Positions 26,438-35,266 are shown, numbered from the stretch's first letter. The stretch is 64,000 nucleotides of DNA from Subtercola lobariae (GCF_014640255.1 NZ_BMGP01000001.1:186001-250000); one strand, 5' to 3'. Notes: generated by a model not told the origin, from the sequence alone. Numbers and translations are program-made.

Positions 26438-26533
26438 TGTGGGAATATTCCCACATTGTGCACTGTGGGAATATCCCCACATCGAGCATTGTGGGAATAT
26501 CCCCACATGTACTATTGTGGTGATATTCCCACA
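26438..26533. promoter_or_regulatory. array of four 18-bp palindromic operators, 26-bp period, before hipB
   Basis: Sites at 26438-26455, 26464-26481, 26490-26507 and 26516-26533 all fit TGTGGGAATATNCCCACA; the first is a perfect palindrome and the others differ at one or two positions. Starts are spaced exactly 26 bases, with 8-base spacers of unrelated sequence. The last site ends just before the hipB ribosome site. HipB-type antitoxins autoregulate through multiple palindromes, so HipB or the HipBA complex is the expected ligand. Adjacent sites would lie on nearly opposite faces of the helix (about 2.5 turns). Confidence 0.88.
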
Positions 26534-26544
26534 ACGGAGACAAT

Positions 26545-26781
26545 ATGCCCTCCCTTCCTGCTCGCAAACCCGCCGACATCTCTGCGGTCATCAAAGCGGC
26601 GCGAGACGATCAGGGCCTCAGTCAAAGCGACCTCGCTGAGCGCCTGGCTTTCTCCCGGGACTATCTCGTCGAGCTGGAATCTGGCAGGGCAAATACCTAC
26701 ACGACGCGTCTTTTTCGCGTGCTTCATGAGCTGGGCATCTCTATCACGCTGCACTACGGAGACGACCGTGCCGAGCCTTGA
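26545..26781 (+). CDS. hipB: HipB-like antitoxin, XRE-family DNA-binding protein
   Basis: Small DNA-binding antitoxin of 78 residues. A single helix-turn-helix of the Cro/C1 type spans most of it: IKAARDDQGLSQSDLAERLA and FSRDYLVELESGRANTYT, followed by RLFRVLHELGISITL as in HipB. CGGAGA precedes the ATG, and the four-palindrome array ends immediately upstream, so tight autorepression is likely. It overlaps hipA by 14 bases. Base composition is lower in GC than the surrounding catabolic genes, compatible with acquisition by transfer. Confidence 0.9.
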   Translation: MPSLPARKPADISAVIKAARDDQGLSQSDLAERLAFSRDYLVELESGRANTYTTRLFRVLHELGISITLHYGDDRAEP

Positions 26782-28045
26782 GCTATTCGTTCACGACCGC
26801 CTCGTGGGCGTCGTCGAACCTGTGTCGCGAGATCGAAGCAGAGTTGCGCTGGAGGTAGACGCGAATTTTGACAACGATGGCGTCTTGTTGAGTGAGTCGT
26901 TCGCAACCCTTCCCGGGCGTCGTCCACCGGTCGCTGCGGTGTCGAATTTTCTCGGGGGCTACGTTCCTGAAGGTAACCATCGTGAACAGATGGCGGCCAA
27001 GCGGCATATCGACCCCGGTGACCTCTTCGCGTTGTTGCGAGAGTTCGGCGGTTCGATTGCGGGCGCGGTTTCTCTGCGCAGTGCTGACGAAGCCCTCTCG
27101 TATCAGCCGAGCTACCAACCCCTCTCAGAGCGCATGCTTGAGGTTCGACTGAAACAAGCGCTTAAAGACAGCGACCAAGGTATTCCCGACGACAGTCGCT
27201 CCACGCTGCCGGGTTATCAACCGAAAGTTCTGGTCGCCGAGTTCGATGGCACGTGGGCGTATCCCCATTCTCGTGCGCACTCCACGTACATCCTGAAACC
27301 ACAGGTCGCGTCGCGGCCCAGTCGACTCTTTGACGAGTTCTACAGCCATGAACTGACTCGCCGAATCGGTTTATCGCGGTACCACAGTGAGATTCGAACG
27401 GCGGGCACAACGAAATATCTGGCCATCGAACGATTCGACCGCACCGTCGAGGCCGGGGAGGTTCACCTTCTGCATCAAGAAGACCTGGCACAAGCAATGG
27501 ATTTGGACTGGCGCAACACCGATGTGAAGTTTCAAGATGCGACCTGGCCGGCCGACCCGAAAAGGGCAACGCTTCGTCGCATCGCCGAGCTGCTGGGCTC
27601 CATACCGGGTGGCGATGCTGCGGTTGATCAGTGGATTCGTCAGCTCACCTATGCCGTCTCAATCGGCGATAACGATGCCCATGCGAAAAACGTCGCCCTC
27701 ATGCATCTCGAGAGTGGCACCGAATTGGCGCAGGTGTACGACGCCCTACCCAATCTGTTTCAAGACGGTCTTGTGAAGTGGGATCTTGCCCTCGCAGTAA
27801 ACGGCGTTTTCGACCATCGAAGATTATCTGTCGAAGTAATACTCGCCGAGGTTGCCTCATGGGGGCTTGTTGCTGGCCGACGCGCGGAGACGATTGTCGA
27901 CGAAACGCTGAGCACGTTAGCTGATGCGGTGTCGGCTATCGAACCGCCGAAGGGAGCATCGCCGGGCATGGTCACGCACGTGCAGTGGAACGTGACGCGT
28001 CTGAGAGCCGGAGCTGAAATCAGCGAGTCGAAACGTCGGCTTTGA
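26768..28045 (+). CDS. hipA: HipA-like toxin, Ser/Thr protein kinase
   Basis: Kinase toxin of 425 residues; E. coli HipA phosphorylates glutamyl-tRNA synthetase and causes growth arrest. The N-terminal subdomain has LELFVHDRLVGVVEP and FLGGYVPEGNHREQMA; the nucleotide/autophosphorylation region has LPGYQPKVLVAEFDGTWAYP followed by STYILKP, and the catalytic loop is SIGDNDAHAKNVALM with the metal Asp in AQVYDALPNLF. GTG at 26768 is preceded by CGGAGA six bases away; a longer open frame upstream is non-coding. No truncation is seen, so the module appears functional. Confidence 0.9.
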   Translation: MPSLELFVHDRLVGVVEPVSRDRSRVALEVDANFDNDGVLLSESFATLPGRRPPVAAVSNFLGGYVPEGNHREQMAAKRHIDPGDLFALLREFGGSIAGAVSLRSADEALSYQPSYQPLSERMLEVRLKQALKDSDQGIPDDSRSTLPGYQPKVLVAEFDGTWAYPHSRAHSTYILKPQVASRPSRLFDEFYSHELTRRIGLSRYHSEIRTAGTTKYLAIERFDRTVEAGEVHLLHQEDLAQAMDLDWRNTDVKFQDATWPADPKRATLRRIAELLGSIPGGDAAVDQWIRQLTYAVSIGDNDAHAKNVALMHLESGTELAQVYDALPNLFQDGLVKWDLALAVNGVFDHRRLSVEVILAEVASWGLVAGRRAETIVDETLSTLADAVSAIEPPKGASPGMVTHVQWNVTRLRAGAEISESKRRL

Positions 28046-28074
28046 CACGTCGGCTTTGGCATGTCGGTTCCGAC
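28033..28074 (+). repeat. three imperfect 14-bp tandem repeats across the hipA stop codon
   Basis: Units beginning ACGTCGGCTTTGAC, ACGTCGGCTTTGGC and ATGTCGGTTCCGAC follow without gaps. The first contains the hipA stop codon TGA. The feature is a local slippage duplication; the remaining 30 bases before the next gene show nothing else. Confidence 0.8.
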
Positions 28075-28106
28075 GAGTCGATTGAGCGGCACAGCCGCGA
28101 CCGACG

Positions 28107-28572
28107 TTACATCCAGCGCAAGAGGTTTTGCGTGCCCTCGACCCCGGGGGCGAGCGAGATGCTTCGGCCCGGAAAGCCCGCGAGCGTCAGGTCGGGCACA
28201 CTGGTTCGCCAGTGAATATCGAAGGTGCCTTCGCCCTGGGGAAGGGCGCGGCCGACGTCGATGGTGAAGTGCAACCCGTCGGCGCCGAGCGCGAGAGTCG
28301 CTGCTGACCCTGGCGTGTCGACCGAGAAGGGGGCGTCAGCGAGCTTCATCTTGCCGACCGTGGCCACGATTCGAGTCGACGTTACGGCGAAAAGCACCGA
28401 AGTGCATCCGCACCCCGGCACCCTGCGAGCGGCCAGGGCTCTTGAACGAGCCTTCACCCGACACCCAGATGCCTTCGACTCGAAAGAGCACGACTTCGGT
28501 CGCAATGTCGTCTCGAACGACGGCCGGCAGCTTGCCGGCGCCGAAGATGCGGGGGAGAAGGGGTTGCGCCAT
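28107..28572 (-). pseudogene. small hypothetical gene split by a frameshift
   Basis: The first part, from ATG 28572 (TGGAGAC ribosome site), reads MAQPLLPRIFGAGKLPAVVR and continues through ATEVVLFRVEGIWVSGEGSF to VRMHFGAF. Past an A4 run at 28390-28393 (T4 on the coding strand) the sense-like protein continues in the next frame: AVTSTRIVATVGKMKLADAP, ALGADGLHFTIDVGRALPQG, ending LLRWM. Removing one T restores a single frame of about 154 residues. The protein looks beta-rich and soluble; the family is not recognised. This may be a real inactivation, a phase-variable homopolymer or a sequencing error. Confidence 0.72.
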
Positions 28573-28615
28573 GTCTCCAGAATATAAGTAAAACTCAACT
28601 AACGCCAGATCTACG

Positions 28616-30253
28616 TCAGACGTTGCCGAGTAACAACAGCGGCTCTTCGATGCAGCGCGCGACGTAGGTCAAGAAGCCCGAGGCCACGTCGCCGTCGCAC
28701 ACGCGGTGGTCGAACACGAACGAGAGCTGCATGACCCGGCGCACGGCCAACTGGTGGTCGACCACCCACGGGCGTTCGAGTACGCGCCCGATTCCGAGCA
28801 TCGCCACCTCGGGATAGTTGATGATGGGGGTCGAGCCGTCGACGCCGAACCCGCCGTAGTTGTTGAGCGTGAAGGTTCCGCCGCTGAGCGTCGCTGGCGC
28901 GAAATCGCCCTTCTCGCTCGTGGTGACGAGGTCGGCGATGGCGTCACGCAGCTTTCGCGTCGTCAGGTCGTGGGCACCGTGCACCACCGGAACCATCAGC
29001 CCCCGCGGAGTCTGCGCAGCCAGCCCGAGGTTGATCGACCCGTGCTGAATGATCTCGCGGCCGTCTTGGCTCACCGACGAATTCAGAATGGGGTACTGCT
29101 TGAGCCCGGCGACCGCAAAACGCGCAATGAGGGCGGTGAGACTGAACCGCTCACCGGTCGACTTCTGCAGCCGGTCTTTCGCGGTGAAGAGCTCGGTGGC
29201 GTCGACGTCCATCCAGATGGTCGCCTCGGGAATGACCCTGCGAGACTCGCTCAACCGCGCGGCCACGAGCTTGCGCAGCCCGGTGATCGGAATTCGCACA
29301 TCTCCGCCGCCGATGACACTCGCGACCGACGGCACGACGACGGTCGCCGAAGCGCTTGCCGATGCGGAACTGGCTAGCGCGTCGGCATTCCGGGCTGGCG
29401 CCGAATCCGCTGTTGCCACATCGGATGCGCCTGTTGCTGCGACTGTCGTCGGTGCAGTCTTACGCTGCCGGATGACCGCCTCCACGTCATCACGAACGAC
29501 CAGCCCATCACGCCCAGAACCGAGCAGGTGACTCGCATCGAACCCGTTCTCACGGGCGCGCTTGCGCACGATCGGCGACACGACGGGTGACTGGCGCGAT
29601 CCATCTATCAGCTCGTCTTCGACCGGGGTGGCAACTGCGTTCGGCGCAGACGCAGATGCGGACGCCGGCGCAGACGGCGCAGACGCCGATCCACTCGGCG
29701 CCGCCACACGATTGCCGAAACGGCCACCCTCGGGGCGCTTCAGGCGAACCGTCGACTCCTTGGTTCCGTAACCCACGAGCACCGCGCCCGAACTGGTGGG
29801 CTCGGGATCAGACGCGGCCGCAGGCCGCAGCGCTGTGCCGGGAACGATGTCGGCGCCTTCGGCCGGCGCGAGAGCATCCGGAGCCGCGGGACCACCAGGG
29901 GCAGCCGATGCGGTCGGAGCAACAGGAGCGCCCGAAGCCACCAGCGCATCTACCGGCACGACCGTGATGAGCGGTGACCCCTTCTGCACGACCTGCCCCG
30001 TGGCCGCGTGCAGAACCTCGACACGCCCGCCGTACGGCGACGGCAACTCGACGATCGATTTCGCCGACTCGACCTCCACCACGAGCTGATCGATCGCGAT
30101 CACGTCGCCCACGGCGACCAGCCACGACACCACTTCGGCCTCTTCGAGACCTTCACCGAGGTCGGGCAGCAGAAATTCGCGCGCAAGCGCGGTGGCGGTA
30201 ATGGAGGCCGAAGCCGAAACAGGAGCGAGAAGGTCGGTCACGGTGCTCACCAT
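28616..30253 (-). CDS. bkdC: branched-chain 2-oxoacid dehydrogenase E2, lipoyl acyltransferase
   Basis: Core acyltransferase of the branched-chain 2-oxoacid dehydrogenase complex, about 545 residues. Domains in order: lipoyl domain (about 25-100) with the lipoyl Lys in VEVESAKSIVELPSPYGG; long Ala/Pro-rich linker; peripheral-subunit-binding domain near 215-255 (SPIVRKRARENGFDASHLLG); second Ala-rich linker; catalytic domain with FTLNNYGGFGVDG and active-site His in FVFDHRVCDGD. Possible starts: TTG 30259, ATG 30253 or GTG 30250 overlapping the E1beta stop; ATG is chosen. The complex makes isobutyryl-, isovaleryl- and 2-methylbutyryl-CoA. Last gene of the operon; E3 is not encoded here. Confidence 0.92.
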   Translation of the reverse strand: MVSTVTDLLAPVSASASITATALAREFLLPDLGEGLEEAEVVSWLVAVGDVIAIDQLVVEVESAKSIVELPSPYGGRVEVLHAATGQVVQKGSPLITVVPVDALVASGAPVAPTASAAPGGPAAPDALAPAEGADIVPGTALRPAAASDPEPTSSGAVLVGYGTKESTVRLKRPEGGRFGNRVAAPSGSASAPSAPASASASAPNAVATPVEDELIDGSRQSPVVSPIVRKRARENGFDASHLLGSGRDGLVVRDDVEAVIRQRKTAPTTVAATGASDVATADSAPARNADALASSASASASATVVVPSVASVIGGGDVRIPITGLRKLVAARLSESRRVIPEATIWMDVDATELFTAKDRLQKSTGERFSLTALIARFAVAGLKQYPILNSSVSQDGREIIQHGSINLGLAAQTPRGLMVPVVHGAHDLTTRKLRDAIADLVTTSEKGDFAPATLSGGTFTLNNYGGFGVDGSTPIINYPEVAMLGIGRVLERPWVVDHQLAVRRVMQLSFVFDHRVCDGDVASGFLTYVARCIEEPLLLLGNV

Positions 30254-31287
30254 TCCCAAGTGTCGAGGGCCGCGAGCACACGCTCGGCGGTCGGCAGGTA
30301 GTGCTCTTCGAGCTTGGGCGAAGGAAAGGGAATGTCGAACCCGGTGATGCGCAGCACGGGTGCGGCGAGGTGAAAGAACTGCCGCTCGGTGACCCGCGCG
30401 GCAACCTCGGCGCCGTACCCGCCGAATTGCGCGGCTTCGTGCATGATGGCAGCCCGAGACGTCTTGCGAACCGACGCCCCCACGGTCTCGTCGTCGAATG
30501 GCGACAGGCTGCGCAGGTCGACGACCTCGATCGACAACCCTTCGGCAGCGCCTAATTCGGCGGCGTGCAGCGCGGTCTTGACCGTAGGCCCATAGGCCAG
30601 CAGCGTCACATCGGTTCCCTCGCGCAGCACCACCGCGCGGTTCATCGGCGGGGTCTCTACCGGCAGCGACACCGTGTCTTTCGCCCAGTACCGGCTCTTC
30701 GGCTCGAGAAAGATCACCGGGTCGTCGCTTCTGATGGCCTCGCGCAGCATCGAATAGGCGTCGGCCGGGTTCGACGGCGTCACCACAGTGAGACCAGGCG
30801 TGTGCGTGTAGTACGCCTCCGACGAGTCGGAGTGGTGCTCGACCCCGCCTATTCCGCCCGCGTACGGAATGCGAATGACGATCGGCAGCGTCACCCGACC
30901 CTTGGTGCGGTTGCGCATCTTCGCGAGGTGCGAGGTGATCTGCTCGAAGGCCGGGTAAGCGAACGCGTCGAACTGCATCTCGATCACCGGGCGCAGCCCG
31001 TACATCGCCATGCCGATCGCGGTTCCCACGATGCCCGACTCGGCGAGGGGGGAATCCCAGACGCGGTTTTCGCCGAATTCGGCATTCAGGGCATCCGTGA
31101 TTCTGAAAACACCGCCGAGCGGGCCCACGTCTTCACCGAACACCACCACGTTCGGGTCTTCGGCCAGAGCGTCTCGTAGCGCAGCGTTCAGCGCCCCGGC
31201 AATACTGATCGAGGTCGCTGCGGCAGGCTCGTTCTTAGCCTGCGGTGAGTGGATGACCGCCGGCGCGGTCTCGTCGATGAGCGTCAT
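30247..31287 (-). CDS. bkdB: branched-chain 2-oxoacid dehydrogenase E1 beta subunit
   Basis: Beta subunit of the thiamine-diphosphate E1 component, 346 residues. Motifs: VVVFGEDVGPLGGVFRIT near residue 47, FDAFAYPAFEQITSHLAKMR, RIPYAGGIGGVEHHSDSSEA, and the C-terminal transketolase part with TLLAYGPTVKTALHAAEL and HEAAQFGGYGAEVAARV. The gene overlaps E1alpha by ATGA at 31284-31287 and E2 at its other end. All three genes read toward lower coordinates as one operon. Confidence 0.93.
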   Translation of the reverse strand: MTLIDETAPAVIHSPQAKNEPAAATSISIAGALNAALRDALAEDPNVVVFGEDVGPLGGVFRITDALNAEFGENRVWDSPLAESGIVGTAIGMAMYGLRPVIEMQFDAFAYPAFEQITSHLAKMRNRTKGRVTLPIVIRIPYAGGIGGVEHHSDSSEAYYTHTPGLTVVTPSNPADAYSMLREAIRSDDPVIFLEPKSRYWAKDTVSLPVETPPMNRAVVLREGTDVTLLAYGPTVKTALHAAELGAAEGLSIEVVDLRSLSPFDDETVGASVRKTSRAAIMHEAAQFGGYGAEVAARVTERQFFHLAAPVLRITGFDIPFPSPKLEEHYLPTAERVLAALDTWEW

Positions 31288-32411
31288 GCGCGGCCTGCCA
31301 TTTCGGTGAGAGTCTGTTCGGTCTGGGCGAGCTCATGGGCGAGAAACGCCCGCTGCTCGAGTAACGCGGGCCGTTCGGCCGAGTACACGTGGTCGAAGAG
31401 TTCGAGTGGATCGAGCACCGGAGTCTCGTTCATGGCACCCCTCGTCGCAGCAGCCAGAACCTCGGCGTCTGCGGCAATACTGCCTCGTACATCGTCGGTC
31501 AGTGCGCCGGCCGCGGTCAGGTACTTCTCCAGCCGGTCGACCGGATCGCGCCCCTGCCACTCGGCGACCTCGCCCTTCTCGCGGTAGCGCGTGGGGTCGT
31601 CGGAGTTCGTGTGCGCCTCCATGCGGTAGGTCAGACCTTCGATCATGGTCGGGCCCCCTCCGCTTCGAGCGCGTTCGACGGCAGCCGTGATCACGGCGTA
31701 CATCGCGGCGACATCGTTGCCGTCGACGAAATAGCCCGGCATGCCGTACCCAATTGCCCGGTCAGCCAGCGTTCGGGCATGCGACTGCTTCGAGAACGGC
31801 ACGCTGATGGCGTACTGGTTGTTCTGAATGACGAAGACCGTGGGCGATTGCCACACCGAAGCGAAGTTGAACGCCTCGTGTGCATCGCCTTCGCTGGTCG
31901 ATCCGTCACCCAGAAAGGTCAGCGCGACAACGTCGTCGTGCTTCAGTTTCGCCGCGGTGGCAAGGCCTACGGCGTGCAGAGCCTGCGTGGCGAGCGGCGT
32001 CGACTGCGGTGAGATGTGGTGCGCGTGCGGGTCGAACCCGGTGTGCCAGTCACCGCGAAAGAACGAGAGAATCTCCACCGGGCTGACACCGCGCGTAAGC
32101 AGCGCGATGGTGTCGCGGTAGGTCGGAAACAGCCAGTCGTTCGGGGCCAGCGACGCCACGGCAGCGATCTCGCACGCCTCTTGGCCCAGCGCCGAGGGGT
32201 AGGTGGCGAGTCGGCCCTGACGAGTGAGGGCGGTGACCTGGGCGTCGAACCGGCGGGCCAGAACCATCTGCCGGTAGAGCCCCAGAAGGGTCTCGACGCT
32301 CGGCATGGCGAAGCCGGCCGTCTGAGCGCCCTTGACTGCCCGACCGGTTTCGGCGATCAGTCGAATCGGCTTCGTGGTGGGAAGCGGGGGCACTACAACG
32401 TCGTCGCTCAT
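31284..32411 (-). CDS. bkdA: branched-chain 2-oxoacid dehydrogenase E1 alpha subunit
   Basis: Alpha subunit, 375 residues. The thiamine-diphosphate motif is ALTFLGDGSTSEGDAHEAFN ending in VIQNNQYA; MVLARRFDAQVTALTRQGRL and YRDTIALLTRGV are typical of BCKDH E1alpha rather than pyruvate dehydrogenase E1. ATG at 32411 (MSDDVVVPPLP) is preferred over the more distant starts of the open frame, whose first 46 codons are unlike the family. It follows the AsnC-type regulator after about 110 bases, on the same strand. Confidence 0.92.
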   Translation of the reverse strand: MSDDVVVPPLPTTKPIRLIAETGRAVKGAQTAGFAMPSVETLLGLYRQMVLARRFDAQVTALTRQGRLATYPSALGQEACEIAAVASLAPNDWLFPTYRDTIALLTRGVSPVEILSFFRGDWHTGFDPHAHHISPQSTPLATQALHAVGLATAAKLKHDDVVALTFLGDGSTSEGDAHEAFNFASVWQSPTVFVIQNNQYAISVPFSKQSHARTLADRAIGYGMPGYFVDGNDVAAMYAVITAAVERARSGGGPTMIEGLTYRMEAHTNSDDPTRYREKGEVAEWQGRDPVDRLEKYLTAAGALTDDVRGSIAADAEVLAAATRGAMNETPVLDPLELFDHVYSAERPALLEQRAFLAHELAQTEQTLTEMAGRA

Positions 32412-32520
32412 GAAGCAATGCTCGGGCACCGCGAGAGCCCGCGCTATGGTCCGCGGGAGGGTCGCGACAGATGGCCCGAGCCGGCCGAAACTGCGAGCCA
32501 TTCGGCTCTCGTGGGGCAGC

Positions 32521-32988
32521 CTAAACGGGCCAAACGTCCGGCGCCGCACCGGGCGCCGTGCCCACTCTTTCGTCGAGAATCACGTGCGATCGTGTGGAGA
32601 CTACGCCGGGCATGTCGTGAATCTGAGACAGGATGACCGCACTCAGTTGCTCATTGTCGGGCGCGCTCACGGTGAGCACAAAATCGATGTCGCCACTCAC
32701 CGCCTGAACCCGTTCGACGAACGGAAGTTCGGCCAGCGCAGCGGCCATTCCGGGCCACGGCACGTTGCCGATCTTCACGATCACAATCGCTGTCACGTTG
32801 AGGCCGAGCGCCTTACGATCGACCTGAGCGGCGAAGCTGGTGAGCACTCCGTCGGCGATGAGACGCTGCACGCGGTTGTGCGTCTGCGTGCGCGAAATGT
32901 GCACTCGGTCGGCGAGCGTGCGAATCGAGAGGCGAGCATCAATGCTCAGCTCGGCGATGATGGCGCGATCAACGCGGTCGACGGTCAT
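32521..32988 (-). CDS. bkdR: Lrp/AsnC-family regulator, BkdR-like
   Basis: Regulator of 155 residues. N-terminal helix-turn-helix: VDRAIIAELSIDARLSIRTL and RVHISRTQTHNRVQRLIADG. C-terminal RAM domain: TAIVIVKIGNVPWPGMAAAL, FVERVQAVSGDIDFVLTVSA. The ATG at 32988 (MTVDRVDRAI) is chosen over the open frame's earlier start because the HTH begins immediately after. It lies upstream of and on the same strand as the bkd genes; AsnC-type BkdR proteins activate or repress them in response to branched-chain amino acids. Confidence 0.88.
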   Translation of the reverse strand: MTVDRVDRAIIAELSIDARLSIRTLADRVHISRTQTHNRVQRLIADGVLTSFAAQVDRKALGLNVTAIVIVKIGNVPWPGMAAALAELPFVERVQAVSGDIDFVLTVSAPDNEQLSAVILSQIHDMPGVVSTRSHVILDERVGTAPGAAPDVWPV

Positions 32989-33096
32989 CCATTCACTGTA
33001 CTTCGCCGACGCCCGCAAACGCGCTGTATCGAGTTACGCAGGCCTGCGTCATACCGGTCATGCCGAACCCGAACCGGGGCGCACGATTGTGCGCGC

Positions 33097-34221
33097 TCAG
33101 CACCAACTGAGAGTGCAGGTCGGCGACGGTGCCAGCTCTGGCGCAGTCGACACCACCACGATGGCGGTGCCGCTCCGACTCGTCACGAAGGCGGCGTGCA
33201 ACGTTTCGTCGACGGCGACGAACCACGGGTTGCCGTCGACCGGCCCCACTGATTCGCTGATGGCGCCCGAGCGCTCGTTGATCATCGTGACGGCGTGCGC
33301 GCCTTCGGGTGCGACGTAGACCAACTGAGTCGACGAATCGACCGCAACACCCCACGGCTGGTCGGGCACCCCAATGGTTTCAGCGACCGAATACACGGGG
33401 TCTTCACCGAGCGGGCTGTGGATGCTCGTGATGACCGACACCGAATCATCAGCCCAGTTCGTGACGAACGCCTCATGGCTCACCTGATCGACCGCCACGC
33501 CCGCGGGCGCACCCCCTACTGCGACGACCGATTTCACCGCCCGGCCGTCGAGGTCGATGACCCACACGGAGTTGTCGACCTGGCTTGTCGCGTAGGCGAC
33601 GCGCGCGAATTGATCGATGGCCACGGCTTCGGGGTCTCGCCCGATGGCCAGGGTCGAGCTGACCGAATTGGTGTCTTCGTTGATGAAAGTCAGAGTGCCC
33701 GCAGACCCGGTGCCGCCGCTGCCGTAGCCCACGGCTACGAGGGTGTGCGTTCGGTGGTCGACGGCGAGCGCGCTCGCACCGCCGGGGACGGGAATCGTCG
33801 CGATGTTACTGTGTGCGCTGCCCGCGAAGACGTGCACCCACGTGTTGCCGTACTCGTCGGTCTGCGTTGCGAAAACTTCGTCGTAGTCGGGGTCGACGGC
33901 CACAGCATCTACAGGCCCGCCAAGCCCCAGGCCGAACACCGTGATGACGCCGGTCAGTTCATTGACGGCCAGAACCTGGTCATGATCGGCCGTATACAGA
34001 ATGTGCGCTTTCGGGTCGCTGGCCACTCCGGTTGCCATGCTCGACATGCCGACGGGCAGGGTGATGCGCGCCGCCGTGTGGGTTGACTCGCCGTCGCCCT
34101 CGGCACGCGCGGTATGCGGTACGGCGAAGAGTATGAGCGCGAGCACGGCGAAAAGAACTCCCGCGGCGACCGCCGATGTGCGGTTCGGCCCGACCCGGCG
34201 CCTCGTCATGCTGACTGTCAT
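33097..34221 (-). CDS. secreted YVTN/NHL-type beta-propeller protein
   Basis: Protein of 374 residues with an N-terminal signal or membrane anchor: basic start, then SAVAAGVLFAVLALILFAVP and an Ala-X-Ala-like end. The rest is built from repeats of about 45 residues with GVAVDQVSHEAFVTNWADDS, AVAIDQFARVAYATSQVDNS and GVAVDSSTQLVYVAPEGAHA, i.e. blades of a beta-propeller. YVTN-repeat proteins are extracellular or envelope-associated; no enzymatic motif is seen and the function is unknown. An internal ATG five codons in is an alternative start. The last blade ends in a short Cys-containing tail, SPTCTLSWC. Confidence 0.8.
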   Translation of the reverse strand: MTVSMTRRRVGPNRTSAVAAGVLFAVLALILFAVPHTARAEGDGESTHTAARITLPVGMSSMATGVASDPKAHILYTADHDQVLAVNELTGVITVFGLGLGGPVDAVAVDPDYDEVFATQTDEYGNTWVHVFAGSAHSNIATIPVPGGASALAVDHRTHTLVAVGYGSGGTGSAGTLTFINEDTNSVSSTLAIGRDPEAVAIDQFARVAYATSQVDNSVWVIDLDGRAVKSVVAVGGAPAGVAVDQVSHEAFVTNWADDSVSVITSIHSPLGEDPVYSVAETIGVPDQPWGVAVDSSTQLVYVAPEGAHAVTMINERSGAISESVGPVDGNPWFVAVDETLHAAFVTSRSGTAIVVVSTAPELAPSPTCTLSWC

Positions 34222-34260
34222 GGGCCGACAGTAGCATTAATGAGCAGTGCTCAATACCCC

Positions 34261-35220
34261 CTAATGGGTGGCGAGAAGCGGAGGGAGATGGGTTGCAGGT
34301 GAACGTATTTGGGTCAATTGGCGAGCGTGGGCATCCAGCCGCTTGTCTTCGTCGGTCTCGGGCACCCAACTGCGCACCGCAGTGGTGTGACCGGTGTCGT
34401 CGAGCGCCGCCATGATGGTGAGGCAGTGTGTGGTGAGCTGAAACTCGCGCTCTTTCGGGTCGCGAGAGCGCACGTGCGTGCTGATGTGCATCGACGATTG
34501 GCCGGTGTGCAGCAGCCGTGCCTCGATCTCGACGATGTGGCCGATGGGTATGGGCCGGTAGAAGCGAATTCCGCCCGAGTACACCGTGATGGCATCGAGC
34601 CCGCTCCAGGTCGAGGCGCAGGCGAGGGCGGCTTCGTCGATCCAGCGCATCACCGTGCCACCGTGGGTCTTGCCGCCCCAGTTCACATCGGTGGGGGCCG
34701 CGAAGAAACGAAAGGTGATGATCTCGGCTTCGCTTTCCGAGGTGTACGTCTGCTCTTTCATGGCGGCTTCGATGCGGTGGCGAATGTCGATGCGATTGAC
34801 GGCGTCGTTGTAGAGGGCTGCGTCTTCGTCGTTCTGAGGTACCCAGGGTGCGACTTCGGTCGGCCGGGCATCCGCACCCACCGCGACGAAGATCACCATG
34901 CAGTCGGTGGAGGTCACGTACCGACCCACCTTCGGGTCGGCCGACGAAACGTTGACGCGAATGTGCATGCTCGTGCGCCCGGTATAGACGAGTTTCGCGC
35001 GCACTTCGACGAGGTTTCCCGAGTCGATAGGTGCCACGAAGCTGATGCTGCCGACGTACGCCGTGACGCAGTAGCTTGCGCTCCAGCCCACGGCACAGGC
35101 GTAGGCTGCCTTGTCGATCCATTCGAGCACCCGACCCGCGTGCACCTTGCCGCCAAGGCTCGACACGTCGGTGGGCGAGGCGAGAAACCTCAGGGTGACT
35201 TCCGGGTCGCCGTGGTTCAT
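34261..35220 (-). CDS. double-hotdog acyl-CoA thioesterase
   Basis: Protein of 319 residues made of two homologous hotdog domains, each about 140 residues. Domain 1 has LRFLASPTDVSSLGGKVHAG and WIDKAAYACAVGWSA; domain 2 has FRFFAAPTDVNWGGKTHGGT and WIDEAALACASTWSG. Between them are matching SMHIRVNVSSADPKVGRY and SMHISTHVRSRDPKEREF strands. Two-domain arrangement is typical of cytosolic acyl-CoA thioesterases related to YciA/ACOT7. The ATG at 35220 is the first start at the beginning of domain 1; the open frame further upstream contains a palindromic repeat and is not coding. Confidence 0.87.
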   Translation of the reverse strand: MNHGDPEVTLRFLASPTDVSSLGGKVHAGRVLEWIDKAAYACAVGWSASYCVTAYVGSISFVAPIDSGNLVEVRAKLVYTGRTSMHIRVNVSSADPKVGRYVTSTDCMVIFVAVGADARPTEVAPWVPQNDEDAALYNDAVNRIDIRHRIEAAMKEQTYTSESEAEIITFRFFAAPTDVNWGGKTHGGTVMRWIDEAALACASTWSGLDAITVYSGGIRFYRPIPIGHIVEIEARLLHTGQSSMHISTHVRSRDPKEREFQLTTHCLTIMAALDDTGHTTAVRSWVPETDEDKRLDAHARQLTQIRSPATHLPPLLATH

Positions 35221-35266
35221 GATGCTGCACTTTCGTTTCGCTGGGTGTGGGGGAAAGACGGTGTGG

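Noticed and set aside
26438-26533. CRISPR-like array of four palindromic repeats
   Set aside because: Spacers are only 8 bases, repeats 18 bases, no cas genes are present, and the array is placed exactly at the promoter of an XRE-type antitoxin. Operators explain it better.
26234-26767. N-terminal extension of HipA to 26234
   Set aside because: It would cross the end of the flavoprotein gene, the operator array and hipB. GTG 26768 has a ribosome site and fits the HipA N-terminus.
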